64,000 bases of DNA from Siphonodentalium dalli (lineage: Eukaryota; Mollusca; Scaphopoda; Gadilida; Siphonodentaliidae), in the NCBI GenBank assembly GCA_032622095.1, contig CP136067.1, positions 125,459,030-125,523,029 on the forward strand. The letters run 5' to 3'. The notes under the pieces were generated by a model. The model saw only the letters and a list, made by a program, of their open reading frames with translations, was not told where the DNA came from and did no database searches. Below are positions 23,342 through 38,300 of this stretch, one piece after another. The translations under genes and the position numbers were made by a program. Every line of letters starts with the position of its first letter. The first letter of the stretch is position 1.

Positions 23342-26300
23342 GTAAAGTTGTGATTTTTTCGACATGTCTAAAATAAAATCTGCTTTAATGTTGAGATTCA
23401 TGTGCAAAGTCACTTAAATCGTGAAATTTTGAGTTGGGACCTTCACCTACAGATAATTACATTATTGACGAACAGAAAATAACTAAGAAATATATTCCCC
23501 GCGACTTTTTCGACTGTAAAAGTTTCCCCGTGAAATACATCAACAAGTTCCAAGGTTTTGTGCGGGTTGAATATGATCTCTGCGGGCTTTAGCCAGAACC
23601 AGGCGCGTAGCTAGGATCCCCAAATAGGGGGGGCCTAATCATTATATGGGGGGGGGGGGTCCTAGCACGATATGCCGTTGGGTCCGCGAGGGGGTGTCCC
23701 CCTCGAGAGGGTGGAAATTGTTTATGAATGTTAAGTGCTCTGAGAGCGAATTTGGCGTCTCTTTATGCATTGCTGGTGTCTTTTCTATCAGAGAAATCAA
23801 GACAACTTTTCAACAACCATATGACACCCCAATAACGAATTCATGGTCTCTAATTCTGCTAGATCATAATATACGGTAGTTTCAATCCAAACTCCAGGCG
23901 GTGTTATCACTACAATAATGATACTATCAAAGAATTTCTTACATCATTCCACCCCACCATCCAAGGCTCAAAGTGCTGAGTTTACCCCATAGTCATTGGG
24001 TTTATTCGTCGATGAAGCCGGCTAATCTTTTTACGAGTCTACCTTCTCATGGTGCTCGGTTTACATGTCTCTCGCAACAACTATTGCGGAAGTGACTTCT
24101 TACCATAGTTGTTGCGGCAGACATATGTACGAGGAATACCATAGACACCATATGATGCTTTATACATCTTAGATATGTGGAAACGATCTCAGACAGAACA
24201 CATGCACTACATGTAAGTTATTCTGGTCTATTGTCGGGAACATGATCATGGTCTGACATTTGTCGCGCCGTGCACACTGGTAAACAAACCTCTTTTATTG
24301 GCGGAACCCGGGATCGCAGAGGTTTTTTTTTCAACCAAATTCCAGGTTCCTGTGCGTAGATCAAGTTCCGACATACATGCCGACGTTAAACATAAATTAA
24401 AAGTAATTATATTGAATATTGTATATTCGCGCTTGAATAAATAGCATATGATGGCGTTTAAATCTACATTTATATTTGGTCAGTCGATGGCTAGGATAAT
24501 TAGATATGCGAGACCTATTTTTTGGAATTTTGCTGGGGTGGGCACTGGATTTTGGGGGGGGGCACACCCCCCTAGCCCCCTTCACCCATTGGCTACGCGC
24601 CTGGCCAGACCATAAATTCTTGGCATGATCTAACAAGTTATAAACACGTCTATATGCAATTATATCGCTCGCATGTGTGTGTGCGACTTTGTTAACTCAC
24701 ATTTTACATTTCTTCATCGTTCGTTAGTTTGAACTTGTATGCGACAGATCGTCCATCATATCAACGATAATCACAGCCCAGATGGTTGGTGTTCTCGTCG
24801 GAGCCGTAGTAATGGCACAACTCGCCGACATATTTGGGAGGAAGTATTTATTCTTAGGGTCTCTCCTTATGCTGACTGCGACGAATTTGGGTTCGGCTCT
24901 GGTCGGATCCTGGCGTGCTATGGTCGCTTGCAGGTTGGTTTGAACAATTCATTTTATTTCCAACCAAGAATGTATAGACATAGCACATTACGCGTATAAC
25001 GGCATTAAATGGGAGAAACAGGTTGGCCACAAAAGTGTCATTATTAATTTAGGCGGGTCAGGTAAATTGGTAAAACTCCACAACCAAAGAAAAATTACAT
25101 GAATATTCATTTGTTTTTTACTTTTTTTGCTAGACTCTCGAACGATAGTACTCTCATTCGCTGTTTCAACGTATGATATATTGTCAGTGATAGCATACTT
25201 AACTGAATTATACAATAGATACATATTAGTGAATTATACTATTGGTAATGACATATTATGTATTTATATCAAAGGACTAAAGTGTACATAATGATGCGCA
25301 ATATTCCCGCTATATTAACTTAATCAGTATCGAAATATATTCCATAGCACATGGTGGTAGTCTGTTGAAACATAGATTTTAATGTGTCGCTGTTTCTGGA
25401 ATAATATATTTGTCCAATAATGGACCATTGGTGATGCCAAAACCGAGTCTATTAGCTGGAGGTTATAGTATAATTATATCAAAGTCCATACCTGTTTATA
25501 TGCGATTTGCAGCAACCACTGGTACCAGCAGGGCAACTTCGTGGTTAGTCAGCATTGATTACAAATGGCGAGGAATCCATTTCTTTGGTTCCAAGTACGT
25601 GTACATGATCCAGCAATTTTAAATAATAAATGTTATGGGACATTCAACGGTAAAGGACGTACCATTCAGACATATATTTAGGAGTTTTATAGCCCTCTCC
25701 TAGCTCTGTGAATGTTTTAGATGAAAAATTGAAATGTTGCCCACTTTTTGGAAAATTGATATTACCATGAATTACATATTGTTTCAATGTAGCTTCTTAA
25801 ATGAAGTTTGTCACTACAAGTTTCAGAATGATGGTAGCGGACATACCTATTTTCGGTAATTGACGTACCTATTTTCGGTAACGGATGTATCCATTTTCGG
25901 TAACGGACGCACCCTTGTGAAACTAAAATCATTGGGCCGATCGTATGTGGCCAAAATCAATTGGGAAGTTATTGAAACATAACAAATTAAACAGTCTAAT
26001 ATAATATAATGGTTTGTGGTATATCTATAGTCAATAAACATAGCTACATATTTGATCGATAGATACACTGTGAATAAATGATTTCATGGATGCATTAATG
26101 CTGCAGAATTGAAAATGTTTAACCACCAACAGTATTAGGTAACTTGCAGCACAGCGCAACAAAGCACAAGTGAATGGCCGTAACATTGCACACATGTATA
26201 ACTTGATTGTGTAGTCAACGACATGGTCACCTTTTCTTTCCGACTTACGCAGGCAAAATGGTTTTAATAACGGACGTACCTTTCACAAAAGAAACGGGCG

Positions 26301-29300
26301 TACCAATTTTCAGTACATTATATCTCATGGAAAATAAAAATAGTTATCTCCAAGAATTAAGTTGTAAAGTCAGTTCCAAAAACATGCTTTATTAAATGGT
26401 TAATATCATACTCAGTTTTTGGTAACGGCCGTACAATCCAATTCCATGTGATTGTAATATGTTTTCTCTGCAATATGATCTACTCTAACTACAAAATCAA
26501 TCTTCCTGAACTTTGGGTTTTCTACCACTTCTGTATGAAGCTAAATAGTCAGTGATAATACATTTTCATTAAATTGTGGATTATTCTGTTTAAATATCCC
26601 AAAAAGTTTTAATTTGACAGGAACAGATTGAAACTACTTAATGATGCACATATAGGCAGTAAATTACCATGATAGGTCAATTATACCTATTGAATTAACT
26701 CGAAGTTTCCTCTAACAGGATAAGTGTAATATACATGGCGACGGCGAGCTTTAAATATTACCGCATGTCCACTTTTTATAACGTTCGTATAATTCAGTTT
26801 CGTACCATCAACGTAATAGCTTTCTGGGTGAGCATTCGACGCCACATGTTACACAAATAAAATAAAACAAATCAGTTTCATGTAAACATAAATGTACATG
26901 AAGCTTTGAGTACTCAAGTCAATGCCTTGTAAAAAAGCATCAAGAGGAAAAGTACAAAACTACAAATTAGATTTAACGAGCACATACAACGGGTTCCAGT
27001 CATTTTGAGAGGTTTCAGTTATTTGCTTGATAATTTTAAGTCGATCTGAATAACCGTATACTGGTACTAATTTTAAATAATTTTGATAAAGGATAACAAT
27101 ATTTTGTTTTCATACAAAAGTCTGGACAGCCCAACCCAATTACATCATATTAAAATTTATATAAAATGTCACTGATCCTGAATGTGTTTTCGACTTTGGA
27201 TGGCAGCAAAAGGATAAAATGAATCCACTAATATTGTAAACTACCAGAAACAGACATATGCCCTTACACAGAAGAGAAACAATTCTACACTTATGTTTAA
27301 TACTACCCAGTTATTGTTAAGATAATTACCAGCTCTTGTTGTCAGTGGGTATAGTCTAGGTAATGTACATGGGAAAACAATATGAAACATAAGTGGTTTA
27401 AATAAATATATATATAGATCTACATATAATTCGCACAAAATTCATGCGAAGTCTCATTATTCAAGATGGCAGCCGGAATGACAAATTGATCGAACGTCAT
27501 GACAAAGTTACTACATATATGTTTTTCTCGGTGGTGATGGTTTTGCCGTCTTTCATAATTTGTTTCACAATTGTGTTCACGTGTACCCTTTGCGAATATC
27601 ATGTGTGCCTGTAGTACATGCAATCCCTCCATGCAGGGTCTTCACTGGACTATCCATTGGAGGAGTCTCTACCACAGACTTCATACTTCCGATTGAATTC
27701 ACGGGCAGAAAGTACAGATATCTGATAACAATGATTCCATTCTGGGTCATCGGCGAGACGATCTTTGGTGTTCTGGCTTACGCCCTCGAGGATTACCGAC
27801 ATATATGTTTTACGACAGCAGCCATCGGCGTTCCATATCTTATGGTGGCGGTATTGTAAGTTGTCGTTTTGCTGGTGTGTATTGTAGTACGGTGACGGTA
27901 TTCTCAACGACTCGGCCATTTCAGCTTCGCTAGGAAATATCGTTATTTCTTAGCGAAGCGGAAATGGCCGATGTAACAGTGTCCCATAACAGTAGCCAGC
28001 CGTGAGTATGTTAAAATAATTTAGTTTGTAATTTCAGGAACCATTATCTCTTCTTAATGAAGTGTCCAAAAGGAGAATGAATTTCAGTTATAAAGTTATT
28101 GATCATCTGTGTCTTTATAGCACGTGTGTGATTAAATTATTCCTAAAGGGAAATTGGAATCCCGAAGGTAATTAAAAGCCTGCGTCTCATCGTGAGTCAT
28201 AATTAATTATCAGACCTCTGGGCACATGTCTATTGTCTCCTTGCTTGACCAATCAGTATGGGCACATGCCCAATGTCTCCTTGCTTGACCAATCACTATG
28301 GGCACATTTCCATTGTCTCCTTGCTTGACCAATCAGTATGGGAACACGTTCATTGTCACATGGTTTGACCAATCAGTATGGGCACATTTCCATTGTCTCC
28401 TGGCTTGACCAATCATTATGGGCACATTTCCATTGTCACCTGGCTTGACCAATCAGTATGGGCACATTTCTATTGTCTCCTGGCTTGACCAATCATTATG
28501 GGCACATTTCCGTTGTCTCCTTGCTTGAACAATCAGTATGGGAACATGTCCATTGTCACCTGGCTTGACCAATCAGTATGGGCACATGTCCATTTTCTCC
28601 TAGCTTGACCAATCATTATGGGCTCATGTCCTTTGTCTACTGGCTTGACCAATCAGTATGGGCACATGTCCATTGTCTCCTTACTTGACCAATAAGTATG
28701 GTCACATGTCCTTTTTCTCCTGGCTTGACCAAGCAGTATGGGTACATGTCCATTGGCTCCTGGATTGACCAATCAGTATGACTGAACGTTGAGACCCCTG
28801 GCTTGACCAATCAGTATGGACACATGTCCGTTGCCTCCTGGCTTGACCAATCAGTATGACTGAACGTTGAGACAAAGCCATCTTAGATTACTTTCATATT
28901 CCCGACATATATTTGATATTCTCTCCCACGCACGCTTAGATAGAAGTTGTAATTCCTTTTAGCTCCGTGACTGCTCGTGTACATGCTCACTTTTATTGAA
29001 CAAATTTCAATGTATAGGTTGTGGAATATACCAAACAATCTAGCAAAGTCTAGTTGTCCGTGTTTCATGTTCCTACATCGCTCAGATAGTCATAATTTAG
29101 ATTGAGCATATGTTTCGATTAACTTTTCCGCTATAGTATTATAATGATAACGTGGAATTTCATCAGGGAACGGCGTGATATATAGATTGGCATAGTATGT
29201 GTCTGTTTTAAATGTGATTGGCAATATTTGTCAAAGCCATTAGCACCATTTCCATGGTCATGCAAGATATGTGCCAATTGTATAATTCGGCATATTATAT

Positions 29301-32300
29301 GCCACTTCAATGAGTATTCTGAGCATGGAATTTATAGATTCCATCGAATTTAGGTCAAGTGACTTGTGCTGCTTATTTAATTAGACCAGTGGTACCACGC
29401 CCAAGTTTTGCACTTTGAGTTAGTGATGTAAGCAATCGTAATTTGATCCAGCATAATACATGCCTATGTTGTGCTTTTTATATGCGGAATTATTTTGTAT
29501 TTGTATATTATTGGCATGATCTGTCTCTGGGACAGCGCCTTATAATGTAGTCACGTTTTGTGTGAATTCTATAAGTTTGCTTTAGGATTTATACATTGAA
29601 TGCGACCTGTAATCTGGAAAGAACCAGTTTAGTCCTGTCTTGTTAATGAGCAATTAACACATGTGGCGCGACATGCAGCTTTAATGATCCTAGATTTGAT
29701 ACCTTTGCTCATGCAAGTCAGTAATTAATCACTATTCGTGATTTGCTTGCAATGGTGAGATCTATTTATATGAGATTATCTTATAACTGTTGTGTCAGTA
29801 TAGATTGCCGCGTTTGTTTTAATTTAACGCCCGTCACTGTTACAGTTATGGAATATCAAATTTCTGCTTGAGTAAGACGGATTCTGTTTCTTATGGGTAC
29901 CATCCAGTTAGATTACGTAGTCTGTTATGGTGGGTCACCTTTGCGAGAGACACGTTGCTTGGTAATTGATAGAATTGATGATGTTTTCAATTGCATAATC
30001 TTCCGCTGTGCTGTGGGAATAATTCAACGTATCGTCGCTATCCTTTGTGGAGAATATGTCGCAGAGATTTCGAAATTTGGCGAAGTTTTTAGTTTGTAGG
30101 TTGTGGGAACAGACCCAACGTTTCAGTTGTTTTGTTTTGTAGATGTTTTGCCATATCATTTATATATAAATTCTATATATAGTGAATACTGTCTTCCGAA
30201 ATATATGGTTGAGATAATGGTGCATGCTAGTTGGCTCGCATGTGTGTATAACCACACAAGACAAAGCATAATATCATATGATATCAGTGGGCCCTGTGTT
30301 TTACAGGTTGACGGAGCATGGTACCCATTGAATTTCCCAAATAAATGGAGGAATTCAATTTGAATATCAATAGCCCCCTGTATACAAAGCACATGTATTA
30401 CTAGAAATGTTTGCAATACACTGGCATGAATTTTATAGGTAGAGTAGCCCAGTCTTACAGGCCATTTGAGTTTGAATTTTCAGGTTCGTGTATGAAGAGT
30501 TTATTCTTCGAGACAATAATGTCACAGTACATTAACATGTACAATTAGTTTTGATACTGTTTAAGAGCTGTTGCGTAGTGAAAAGGAAACTTTTGAGTGC
30601 TACACCGTGTACTCGCAACACAAACAGGCATGAGAGTCGCAGAAGACGACAGATGTATAACAATGTCCATTAACCGAGCAAGTATGTCATGTTTGAGACA
30701 AAACTATGTTGGTAATATTTGCTTTTACTTCCACGACAGTAACTGTTGTTGCCGAGTTTATTATTATCGATGATAGTCACTTAGGCAGTATAGTATTGCA
30801 GCCCTAACAGCTTTGTTCCAGAGAGTTTACGATGGTTGGTGACTCAATCAAGGACAAAAGAGGCAGAGGCCATCGTCAAGCGAATTTCACGGATGAATGG
30901 AAAGAAATGCCCACCACTGGACGGAATATTTGATGATATTGGTCAAAGCCATACGACCGGAGAGACCAGGCGGACGTACACCTACCGCGATTTGATGTAT
31001 TGGGTGATTTTGAAGAAGCTTTTGGTCTGCATGTTCATCAGGTTTGTTATGTAAATACCCCACGACACGCATTCGATACAGTCCTAATATTTAATGTAAA
31101 AGAAGCCCGGATTCCTTAAAGTGGTGCTGTCCACTAAATGACTTGAGCAATACACTCATTTTCATTATAACTACCATGGTCTTTGTATCGTTTGTAGACC
31201 ACATGAGTGTATTTTGTACTAAGCCATGGCTCAATTTCATTCTTGTGCTGCATATAATTATTCTGTTGAGTATATAAAGAGATGGACCCGTAAATGACCG
31301 GATTTAGTGTACAGGTCCCCGTTAAGTGATACAGCTACTCACATTATATACCAAGAAGTAGTTGCATGCCCTAAACTAACATGGACGAAGAAAACATATA
31401 TTAAAGATGTCACTGTCACCTGCTAAACAGATATGAATCGTAAGCCAGTTTTGAAAATGTTCTGAAACCTATACACATACATGTAAGTTCTGACACAAAC
31501 TGCAATACAAAGTTCACTACCCTCGTCACGCTGCTCCGGCCGCTGCTGTCGTGTATATACACGTAATTAAATATATCATTTTTTTATTTAAATAAATAAA
31601 TAACAGTTTTGAATAGCGTAATTAAACGTCACTAAAGTGCTCTAAAACGCTTGAATGTTAACCATAAAATACAGTTGCAAACATAAGACATATCAACAAA
31701 AACGTAGAACTATAACAGCGTTATAAAAGTAAGAAGAACATAAAATCACAAAATCAAAATATTATTAAAAAGTTACTGTTAAAGGAGTACTGTGCACATA
31801 TCCGGCCATTGGTATGACCATTTTTTTTCTATTGAACGCAATTAAGCATCAAATGCTGACAAATGAATGAATTATTACTCGACTCATAAACTCACATTTC
31901 GTTATAATTACCATACTGTTTGTATCGTTCATAAAGCAGATGTGTTTATTTTTGCACTAATCCATGACTCAAATTCATTCATGTTTTGCACATATTTATT
32001 TGAGTATAAAAGGAGTTGTTCCCATAAAATTAATGGCCGGATTTAGTGTACCGTAGCCCAATAATAACTACAGAGCAAGAAGCAGATTTTAAGAAAAGAT
32101 TAGTTGCTGCAAAATAATGTTCTCAAAGAAATGAACAGTAATATATATCATTTTACCATACATTTTCATTTAAATTTAAGGTTAACTGGTATTATTGACA
32201 AAAATTCCAATGTAGAACAAATGTTTAAATATCAAAGATTGCCACCTGGGCACAAGTTTATGTCACATACTACTTTGTCCAAGTACTCATTTTGGGAGAA

Positions 32301-35300
32301 ACAAAATCAGCGGGCGACATAACTAACTATGGCACATTAATTATGTCGACCACCTGGCACTAAACTGCACCACCGTAAGGAATCATACCTATTATATCAT
32401 CGCTACTATGGTACGTGTTTTTTCCAGCCAATAGAGCTAAACTTACCAAAGATGATGCTATGTACACTGTAGACATAATTAGCTGGTATGTTATCTATTA
32501 CATTCACACGAGAGTAATCTGCATTTAAAGGCACGAGCGGCGTTCGTTGAAGAAATATTCAGATTTGTTCAAATCGCCTTCAACGGAAGGAATATTAAAA
32601 TATATATAGTTTTGTTCATATGCCAAACATAATCAGCGTGTAAATAGTACATTGTCGGCTCGACGCACGACCGTGTACGTATAGGAAAAACTGCTCATGT
32701 TAGAGAAGTTTTGCTTCTGTTTACATAACACTGTAAACACAGTGCAATTTTGTTGGCTAATCACACACAAACGATATAAACGCTCTTTTTTTCCATATCA
32801 GGAAAACAGTAACAAATAATAATATATATTTACTATATCCGGATATAAACAAAAGCCAGGTTCTGTATCTTTTTTTGCTTTTGTTTACATAACAAAGGAA
32901 AAACATTTGACACAAATAAATATAAAATAGCTTATTGTGTCCGCTTTAAATAACAATCATGATAATTTTGGAAAGTAAATGGGTGTAATTGAAAAAGTAA
33001 TTGAATTACATGTATATTTATTTTCTTACATGTAATTGATAAATGGTCCAATTCTAAATTACGATTAATGACTTGAGAAAAGGTAATTAATTACAGCCAA
33101 TTAAAACGAAATTACCCCATCTCTGCTACGGCCGTAGAAAGAGTAAAGAATCATGGCATCATCTCGAGTCGCGTATGATGTGAACACATTGATAATATAT
33201 GTTTCAGTTTCACCCTTGGAACATGTTGGTATGGAATAGCCTTTGGGTTGCCCGAGCTGGCTGGGAACATATACATTAATCTGATCTTGAGTGGCGCGGC
33301 GTCCTTACCAGCTTCACCCATTGCAAGTATCCTGATGCAAAGGTAGAATATAAAATACACACGTACAGTAATGCCTTAAATACTCGATTTCTTAACCACA
33401 TCATAATTATGGGTAATTGTTCAGAATTTATTCGGAAATATGGCTTGTTGCATTCATCGGATAGCTCTCACGTTAGTAGCTCTCACATTAGTACTTTTAC
33501 CTAGAGGAAGTCTAATACTCCCCAAGGTTCTTGAACACTAAGTCGGAACTCTCAGAACATGGACAACATTTAGTATACACGAATATAATACTTAACATCA
33601 GGCAGCGACGGACAACACATAATCATAGCTACCACGACGACACGTTCGACGTGGGTAGCTTTACATATAAGTGTAAGATCGAATTCAGAAGTCTCCTCAG
33701 TCTAAGCTCTGTTCAGAATATATATGGCAAGAGTCAACAACATGAAGAGTCAATGAACCGGCCTCCATTCCCATGTTTACGAGATTATCGACTCGAGTTC
33801 AATAACAGCGATGTTACCCACCTCCAGTTCGCTTTCCCATGGGAATAGCACACCCTCCAGTCCGGACACTGACCCTCTATAATACTATAGTTTAACCTTA
33901 CTCACGCCATGTCGAACAGCTGGAAGTGTCACAGAGGGAAATGAAACCTGAGGAAATTGTGAAATTGTATAAAAAGCTATTGAAATTCATATGTCACATA
34001 ATATCACCGATGTCACATACAATTACAGATTTATGAAAGTATAACTAATGTTTTGTTATTAACGTGTCAACTTGCAACTATATTTTCTCACGGTGTTACT
34101 GCATATCGATGTCAGTTATTTTTGTCAACATGTAATCGCTATAAATAGACAGAGCTATCCTCAATGTGTGGGGGTCACGAGCATTGTGTTCACTACTTTT
34201 GGTATATCACTTTGCCGTTCGAAACGTGTGGGCAATCTCTATACGTACACGTCCCGTAATACATACAACGGCCATTAACAACATTGTTCAGCTGATATTA
34301 ACATATGCAATATAATGAGTTGGCTTAACAATATATACATTGGCCTTGTAAGCCAATTTATTATATTATCTTAATAATAGTTAATTAAATTAATAATAAC
34401 AATTAATTTCAAAGAAACAACAACTATATAATAACTACTGCCAAAGACATAAAAAGCATAATTATATAATAATTATGAACCATATAACGAGAACATAACC
34501 ATGTGAACATCTACAGTGGTCTATCGACACGACGATTCAAGAGCATGTTGGTGTTGTTTACCAGATTCAAAATGGCAGTGGTTTTGGAGCATATTAAGGA
34601 AAGCGCCATTGAAAGCGATTACTTATTATTGAAACTTTCTGAGTTGCCATAAAGATTTGAGTATTTATTTCATAGGACAATTTATCAGATCTCCATAATA
34701 ATAATTCACTAGTAAATTACTTGTAACGTGCAACGTGTAGCAATTACTAGTAGTAATTGCTACACGTTGCGCTGCATCCATTTGAGATTTGGTTGCCATT
34801 TTTTCTAAATTTTCGGCTTCATCCATTTGAAATTTTGTCGACGATTTGTCTGCATTTTTGGGTTTCATTCATTTCAGATTTGGTCGCCGATTTGTCGTTT
34901 GTCTATTCAGTGTAACTGGGCTGTGTGCGACAACAATAGTCGTTCTCAAGTTAGTGGAAGTAGGTTAGTAGGTTAACCAATAAATAAAACAAGTTGTTAC
35001 ATGTAACTGCAGACTTGCCAGATATTTGAAATGATTTTACAGCACATCAACTTTCTTTACTAAATACTCATTGACTAGTAGTACACATAGCAAATATTCT
35101 GATAGCAAGTTCAAAACGCCAAGGCACGAAATGACTTACACTGACATTAAAGGCACACATAATTTTCGAATGCCCAAATAACATTATACAAGACAATAAG
35201 CTATTTGGTTATTGGATTTATTAATTATTCTAGCATTTCTTGGTACCGAAAGGGACAACAATTAACATAATATTTTCAACCTCTCAAATTTATCAAAATC

Positions 35301-38300
35301 CATTGTTTTAATCGTCTCTTCATAATTACTCAGATTATATATACAATTGGGTTCTGTGATATGAGAAACTCAATTGTTTGCCACATATATCAAGAGAAAT
35401 TCATTTTTGAAAATCTCTTGCCATTTCTGGCTGGATTTATGCAAAGTGTGCGTCTCTCCATTAAACATAATATAATCAGGGGGGGGCAGGAAAATATTTC
35501 CAGACACTAGGCGCTTTTTTATTTTATTCGCCCTCTTGGTACCCACCACCCCCTAATTTTAATTTTGTCCGATTCTGGGATAGGGACCCACCCACTCCAA
35601 ACTGCTTCAAATGACTATTTTACTCAGATTTCCTGAGCGTTTCCGATCAATGTTCCGTATCATGATTATAGAAGCATTCCTACTTTTATTTACCAACAAC
35701 ACTGTAAAGTTTCAAAACAATTCTCCAATAAATGTGGGCTGTAGGGTATGCTGATGGATTGACATTTCAAATCCAAGATGGCTCGTGGTGGTCATGTTTG
35801 ATTTAAAAAAATTTGGAGGAAAATGGAGGCTCCTATATAGAGGTCACTTCGAAGATCCATATGAAGTTTGGTGACGATTGGATGAGAACTGTGACCTGTA
35901 AGGTGTACTAAAGGATTTGGTCATACAAAGAGTAAAATCCAAGATGGCCATTTTTTTTTACAAAATTTGGGAAAAAACAGAAGGCACCCATCGAGAGATC
36001 ACACCGATGATCCATATAAAGGTTGGTGATGATCGGATGAGGGATAAGCTCTGTAGGGTGTCTTAGAGTATTTAGTGATGCAAAGAGTAAAATCCATATT
36101 TTGTTATCAAAAATCATTCAAATTTGACAACTCCCATCTAGAGGTTGTCCTCGACCCATATACCGAATATGGTTGAAATTGGTCAAAGTTTGTTTTAACA
36201 CCTTGTTTTATTTTATTACGGTTTTTGAATAGTCCATTTTTATTTGAAGAGGTAAAGGTACTCAATCCGAAATGTCACTCGCAAATTACTATATCCTTAG
36301 CATCGGCTGTAAAAGATATCTGATTCGAGTCGAAGAACCCACCCATCAAAGCTCAGAGTGATCAGATATCAATGTTTGAAGTCTACCATTTTAATTTTAG
36401 GTGGCCCAGTAAATAGTCGACGAGAAGACTTCTCTAACCAAATTGCGAATGAAGATGGATAACTCTAAAATCAAGTGGCTTTTTGTGTCAGATATTTGAC
36501 AAACAACAGGTTTTGGGCAATGTTATACTATAGTTGACTGTGATTAACATTATGTTTGGGCAATTACTCGATACTGATAACTGAAGCGGAATTTAAAAAC
36601 AAAAATTGTTGATTTTTTATTCTGATGATATGGGGACCATCGAATCGGATTGAGTACCTTTAAGTGAAGAGTTTTCATTTATTTTAAGAATCTATTATTG
36701 TGTTATGTTTTCATTTACATCAGGTTGAGTTAATGATTTTAATATAAGTATTTAACTCTGAGCCTTTCCATGTCAATGTGCATTGATAGATCCTCACACC
36801 CCACTACCAAGAGTTACTTGCATTCCTATTACATAATAGAAGCATTCTTAAAACCTTTTGTCCCACTATTTTGAAGAAAAATTACTCTAGGAAAAAAATT
36901 ACAGGGCCAGGAAAAAATGTGTAAGCCGGGCCGCCGAACCACCCACCCACCCCCGCCTAGTGTTCGGAAAACATTTTGCAGACCCCCCCCCCCGATATAG
37001 TAGGATTTATCAACCCATGGCTGTTGATATTCAACCCGAACTGCGAGTTTCAACTTCTTCGGGTTGATAAATCAGTATCAACAACAAAACAGTGCACTAA
37101 TTGGATAATATTCGATTTCCATTGTATGTAGATTCCGTCGCTGTGGACAGAACGATTGTGGCGTGTGTTATTCTTGGTAAAGGTATGCTCGAGGTCGTCT
37201 GGAATGCGGCGGTCGTTCTCGAGACAGAATCATTTCCGACCGTCATAAGGTAACAACGGACATCGTTCGCATAATGCACTACTACTACTACTACTGATAA
37301 AAATGTCGAATACTTAGGGTACTTCGTCACTGGAATGCGTGTTCTTTCTATCAGTTGTCGTTTTTTTCCATATCCTGATAGCTACGATTATACGGGTTCA
37401 GGTATTCAACAAATACATTATATATAGTAATATATATACTTGTTGTCGCTTTTATGCTCATCAATGTGGGCGTTGACTCTGAGATGGTGTCCTGAAATTG
37501 TAATTGGTTCAATCATACCCCTTAACCATTCCATGAATTGAGCTCCTAAAATGTTGCGAAAATCATGTGCCAATGCATTCTCTTATATATGCGAGTCTGT
37601 CACAAGGAGCCTCGCATATATAAGATAATACAGCTCCCACCACGAACCCCCGCCGTGAAGGGGTTTATCTCCATGATATTGGAAATCTGAGGGGGTGGTT
37701 AAGATGTCAAAAGTGGCGGTGTTCGAGTCAGGGGTGTACGGAAGGGGAGATGGGCACCAAAATTGACAACAATATTTTTAGCGCCGATTTCGACCAAATA
37801 TATCTTCTGCTCCATGATACAAGAAGTGTAATCGTGTAATTTAAAGACGGCAAATCGGTACCGTTTTGGCTGACATTTGGTTTTGTGGGCAATAAATTTG
37901 ATAAGAATTTGTTTAGATGCCAATTACCACCAAATGTATACACAATCATCTCCATGATATCAGGAGTAGAGCGGTGTGGCGCTTAAAGCTATAACAAATG
38001 ACGTGATTGAAGTCCGGGATTTAATGAGATTAAATAATTTAAATTAAAATGATTTTCAGATCGCTTGCATTTGGAGTTTGTAATACCAGCGCTCGAATTG
38101 GGGGAATTTTCGGGCCAGTTTTACTTTACTTGGTAAGTGATACAATGTGGAAGAAATAATATAAAAATAGATTTATTTCAGTCATGCCTGTAGAGTGAAA
38201 ATGACGAGATATTATATACGTACATTCGTATGACACAATCACATGACCAGTTTTATTTTACTTTGCATGTCTCTAGTATCGTCTTTTGGTATCGACAAAT

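Noticed and set aside
34202-34225. Alternative donor inside SLC22 exon 6
   Set aside because: It is in phase but shortens the segment 8-10 interval well below family length and gives a poorer membrane segment; noted as an alternative only.
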